From G963674665 sp964609625 (lineage in GTDB: Bacteria > Desulfobacterota > Desulfovibrionia > Desulfovibrionales > Desulfovibrionaceae), in NCBI GenBank assembly GCA_964609625.1, contig CAZSRS010000013.1, forward strand, positions 34,441 to 98,440: a stretch of 64,000 nucleotides of DNA. The letters run 5' to 3'. The translations under genes were made by a program, and so were the position numbers. Below the pieces are notes generated by a model. It worked only from the letters and a program-made list of their open reading frames with translations. It did no database searches and was not told the DNA's origin. This document shows positions 62,270 to 64,000 of this stretch, piece after piece (position 1 is the first letter of the stretch; the number at the start of each line of letters is the position of its first letter).

Positions 62270-63478
62270 TCAACCTTCAGGATTTCGGTCGATGCTGCGC
62301 TGCGTTTCAGGCGACGCGGCCCGTTCCTGTTGCCCGGGTTCGTTCACCAGCAGCACGGGCTGCCCCGGCCGCAAGCGTTCATTGCCCTTGATCACTACGT
62401 CCATGCCCGAGACAAGTTGCAGTTCGGGCGAAAGGGACTGCACGGCCGCGTCCAACCCCGGATAGGCCGCCACGCGGATTGGGATGTTCACGGCCTTGCC
62501 TTCCAGGGCGACCCAGACCGAGGTCTGGCCCTGCGCCTGAAGCACTGCGTCTCTGGGGATCAGGATGGCCTCGATCTTCTCGCCCGAGGGGATGCGTACC
62601 CGTGCGTCCATGCCCTGCGCCAGGTGACCGGGGTTGGGCAGGCGGATCCTGACCGGGAAGGTGCGCGTGGAGACGTCGCCCTTGGGGATGACGGCCTCCA
62701 GCGTGCCCGTGTGGTTTTGGGTGCCGACGCGCACGTCCAGGGTCTGGCCTTTTTCCAGGTAGGACAGCACGCTCTGGGGCAGGTGCACGTGCGCGTCCAC
62801 CACGTCGTTGCGGGCAAGGGAGGCGACCGCGGAGCCGGTGTTGAGCCATTCGCCGCGCTGCGTCAAGCGCTCCAGGACCACGCCGTCGAAGGGGGCGCGG
62901 GTCACGGATTTCTCCAACTGGATCTTGAGTTTTTTGGATTGCGCTTCCAGGGCGGTGGCCTTGTTGCGCAGTCCCGCGGCGAGGAAGAACGCGGTATCGT
63001 AGTCCTGTTGCGGCACGGTACGATTCTTCAACAGTTCTTCCATGCGGGCGAGTTCCTTTTCCGCGTTCTCCAGACTGCTGAGCACCTGTTTGTGCTCGTG
63101 GATCGCGGCTTCCAGATCCGTGCGCGTGATCTCGGTGTCCAGGACCACGAGTTCGAATCCCTTCGCGATCTGGTCGCCTGCCTCGAAGTTGACCGTGTCC
63201 ACCCGGCCGGAGACCTCCGCGGCCACGTCGGCCACCTCGGGAAAGTGGAGAGTGGCCACATACTCCTGCGTCGGATTGACCATACCGCTTCTGGTCTTGG
63301 CCGCGACCACACGGGCCGGGGGCGGTCCCTGTGGCTGGCCCTGGGGCGAGCCTTGGGATTTTTCCCCTGTGGGCGCGGCCGGTTTACCGCCGCTTTCCTG
63401 AGCGACGCAGGGGGGGGAGGTTATAATCGTTATAATAATAAGCAGGACCAATGGCAGCAGGAGTCCACGGCGATACAT
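62270..63478 (-). CDS. RND efflux periplasmic adaptor (membrane fusion protein)
   Basis: A 402-aa adaptor. A signal-anchor (LLLPLVLLIIITIITSPPC) is followed by a Gln/Gly/Pro-rich linker. The lipoyl halves are VAAEVSGRVDTVNFEAGDQI and VTRAPFDGVVLERLTQRGEW, flanking a helical hairpin (about 118-185). A beta-barrel and membrane-proximal domain follow. Its gene lies 6 bp upstream of the RND permease, so they act together. Confidence 0.92.
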   Translation of the reverse strand: MYRRGLLLPLVLLIIITIITSPPCVAQESGGKPAAPTGEKSQGSPQGQPQGPPPARVVAAKTRSGMVNPTQEYVATLHFPEVADVAAEVSGRVDTVNFEAGDQIAKGFELVVLDTEITRTDLEAAIHEHKQVLSSLENAEKELARMEELLKNRTVPQQDYDTAFFLAAGLRNKATALEAQSKKLKIQLEKSVTRAPFDGVVLERLTQRGEWLNTGSAVASLARNDVVDAHVHLPQSVLSYLEKGQTLDVRVGTQNHTGTLEAVIPKGDVSTRTFPVRIRLPNPGHLAQGMDARVRIPSGEKIEAILIPRDAVLQAQGQTSVWVALEGKAVNIPIRVAAYPGLDAAVQSLSPELQLVSGMDVVIKGNERLRPGQPVLLVNEPGQQERAASPETQRSIDRNPEG

Positions 63479-63587
63479 GGTTGTACTCTCCAGGGAAAAG
63501 GCGCGAAAAGGGTCGGTGTTGCAGTGTGAACAATAATCATAGACACAATTTGATCGGATGACAATCGGTATGGGTTTTTACGGAAAT

Positions 63588-64000
63588 CTACGGCTTTGCT
63601 CTTGCCCACCGTCGCCATTCATCCTGCAGGACCGCCTGCGCCAGGCTGGGCATGTCCAGGATCAGGCCCAAGGAGCCGGATTCCGTGACCGTGGCGCCAA
63701 GGATCCCCTCCACCTTGCCCACGGCCGGACCCAAGTGCCGCAGCACGGCCTGGTTCTGCCCCACCACGTGGTCCACCACCACGCCGAAACGCCCCTGGTT
63801 GGTGCGCACCACAACGATGTGCATGGTCTTGGGGCGCTCTTCCTGAAGCTGGAAAAAGCCTCGTAGGCAGATCAGGGGCAGATGCTCGCCGCGCAGGGCG
63901 AAGTAGCGGGTGCCCTGCGCGCGCTGCTCCTCGGTGAGGGAAAGCTCGATGCACTCCTCCACGTAGTCCAGGTGCATGAAGTAGTCGTCGCCGGCCACGG
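63588..64000 (-). CDS. cheA: CheA-like protein, C-terminal CheW-like domain (5' end beyond window)
   Basis: The last 137 residues of a larger protein. The piece matches the CheA regulatory (CheW-like) domain: YVEECIELSLTEEQ, YFALRGEHLPLICLRGFFQL, VVVRTNQGRFGVVVDHVVGQ and GATVTESGSLGLILDMPSLA. This domain binds receptors and CheW in chemotaxis arrays. A CheW-like domain in another protein such as CheV is an alternative. It ends 109 bp before the adaptor gene start. Confidence 0.78.
   Translation of the reverse strand, partial: VAGDDYFMHLDYVEECIELSLTEEQRAQGTRYFALRGEHLPLICLRGFFQLQEERPKTMHIVVVRTNQGRFGVVVDHVVGQNQAVLRHLGPAVGKVEGILGATVTESGSLGLILDMPSLAQAVLQDEWRRWARAKP

Overview
The window is a GC-rich stretch of a Gram-negative, probably anaerobic chromosome. 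A Desulfovibrio-type outer-membrane homotrimeric porin, a respiratory arsenate reductase, FeoB with a DUF4198 partner and a ferrosome-like iron cluster together suggest a Desulfovibrionales (Deltaproteobacteria) host. This is inference from gene content; no rRNA, tRNA, CRISPR array or insertion sequence was seen.

Layout. (1) 1-3242: the 3' part of a GspE/PilB-type secretion or pilus ATPase and a double-receiver histidine kinase, both minus strand. (2) 3554-10668: a fluoride-response operon. A crcB-motif (fluoride) riboswitch with an overlapping intrinsic terminator precedes a decayed MFS gene, an AAA+ ATPase, the FluC/CrcB channel, a DUF190-CBS protein, an enolase, a cation/proton antiporter and a universal stress protein. 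(3) 10821-20285, minus strand: a translationally coupled cluster behind a Fur-box-like site, with two P1B-type ATPases, HMA-like, FeoA-like and single-membrane-segment proteins, a Cys/His-rich small protein and a DUF2325 protein. It resembles the ferrosome (fez) clusters of Desulfovibrio magneticus. (4) 20687-24831, minus strand: FeoB with two exported partners, and a separate FeoA, each preceded by a Fur-box-like site.

(5) 25171-40598, plus strand: an arsenic island. An ArsR-type promoter/operator drives arsM-arsR-acr3-radical SAM-arsC. A PhnD/AioX-like lipoprotein and a membrane-bound one-component sigma-54 activator follow, then a candidate sigma-54 promoter leading into a degenerate receiver, a sulfide:quinone oxidoreductase-like flavoprotein, a DUF1641 protein, and arrABCD. 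ArrA carries the RGRY motif that distinguishes arsenate reductases from ArxA. The layout suggests detoxification plus arsenate respiration, possibly fed by sulfide through the quinone pool.

(6) 40751-45680: an amphi-Trp protein, a Fur-box-preceded MoxR/VWA operon opposite a Fur-family regulator, and a MarR/isoprenylcysteine-methyltransferase-like pair with two palindromic operators. (7) 46023-50113: an HD-GYP protein and a SiaABCD c-di-GMP signalling module. (8) 50511-58003: the porin, a Cache/PAS histidine kinase and two tandem Tat-exported solute-binding proteins without a permease. (9) 58180-64000, minus strand: a MoxR ATPase, an RND efflux pump with its adaptor, and the C-terminal end of a CheA-like protein.
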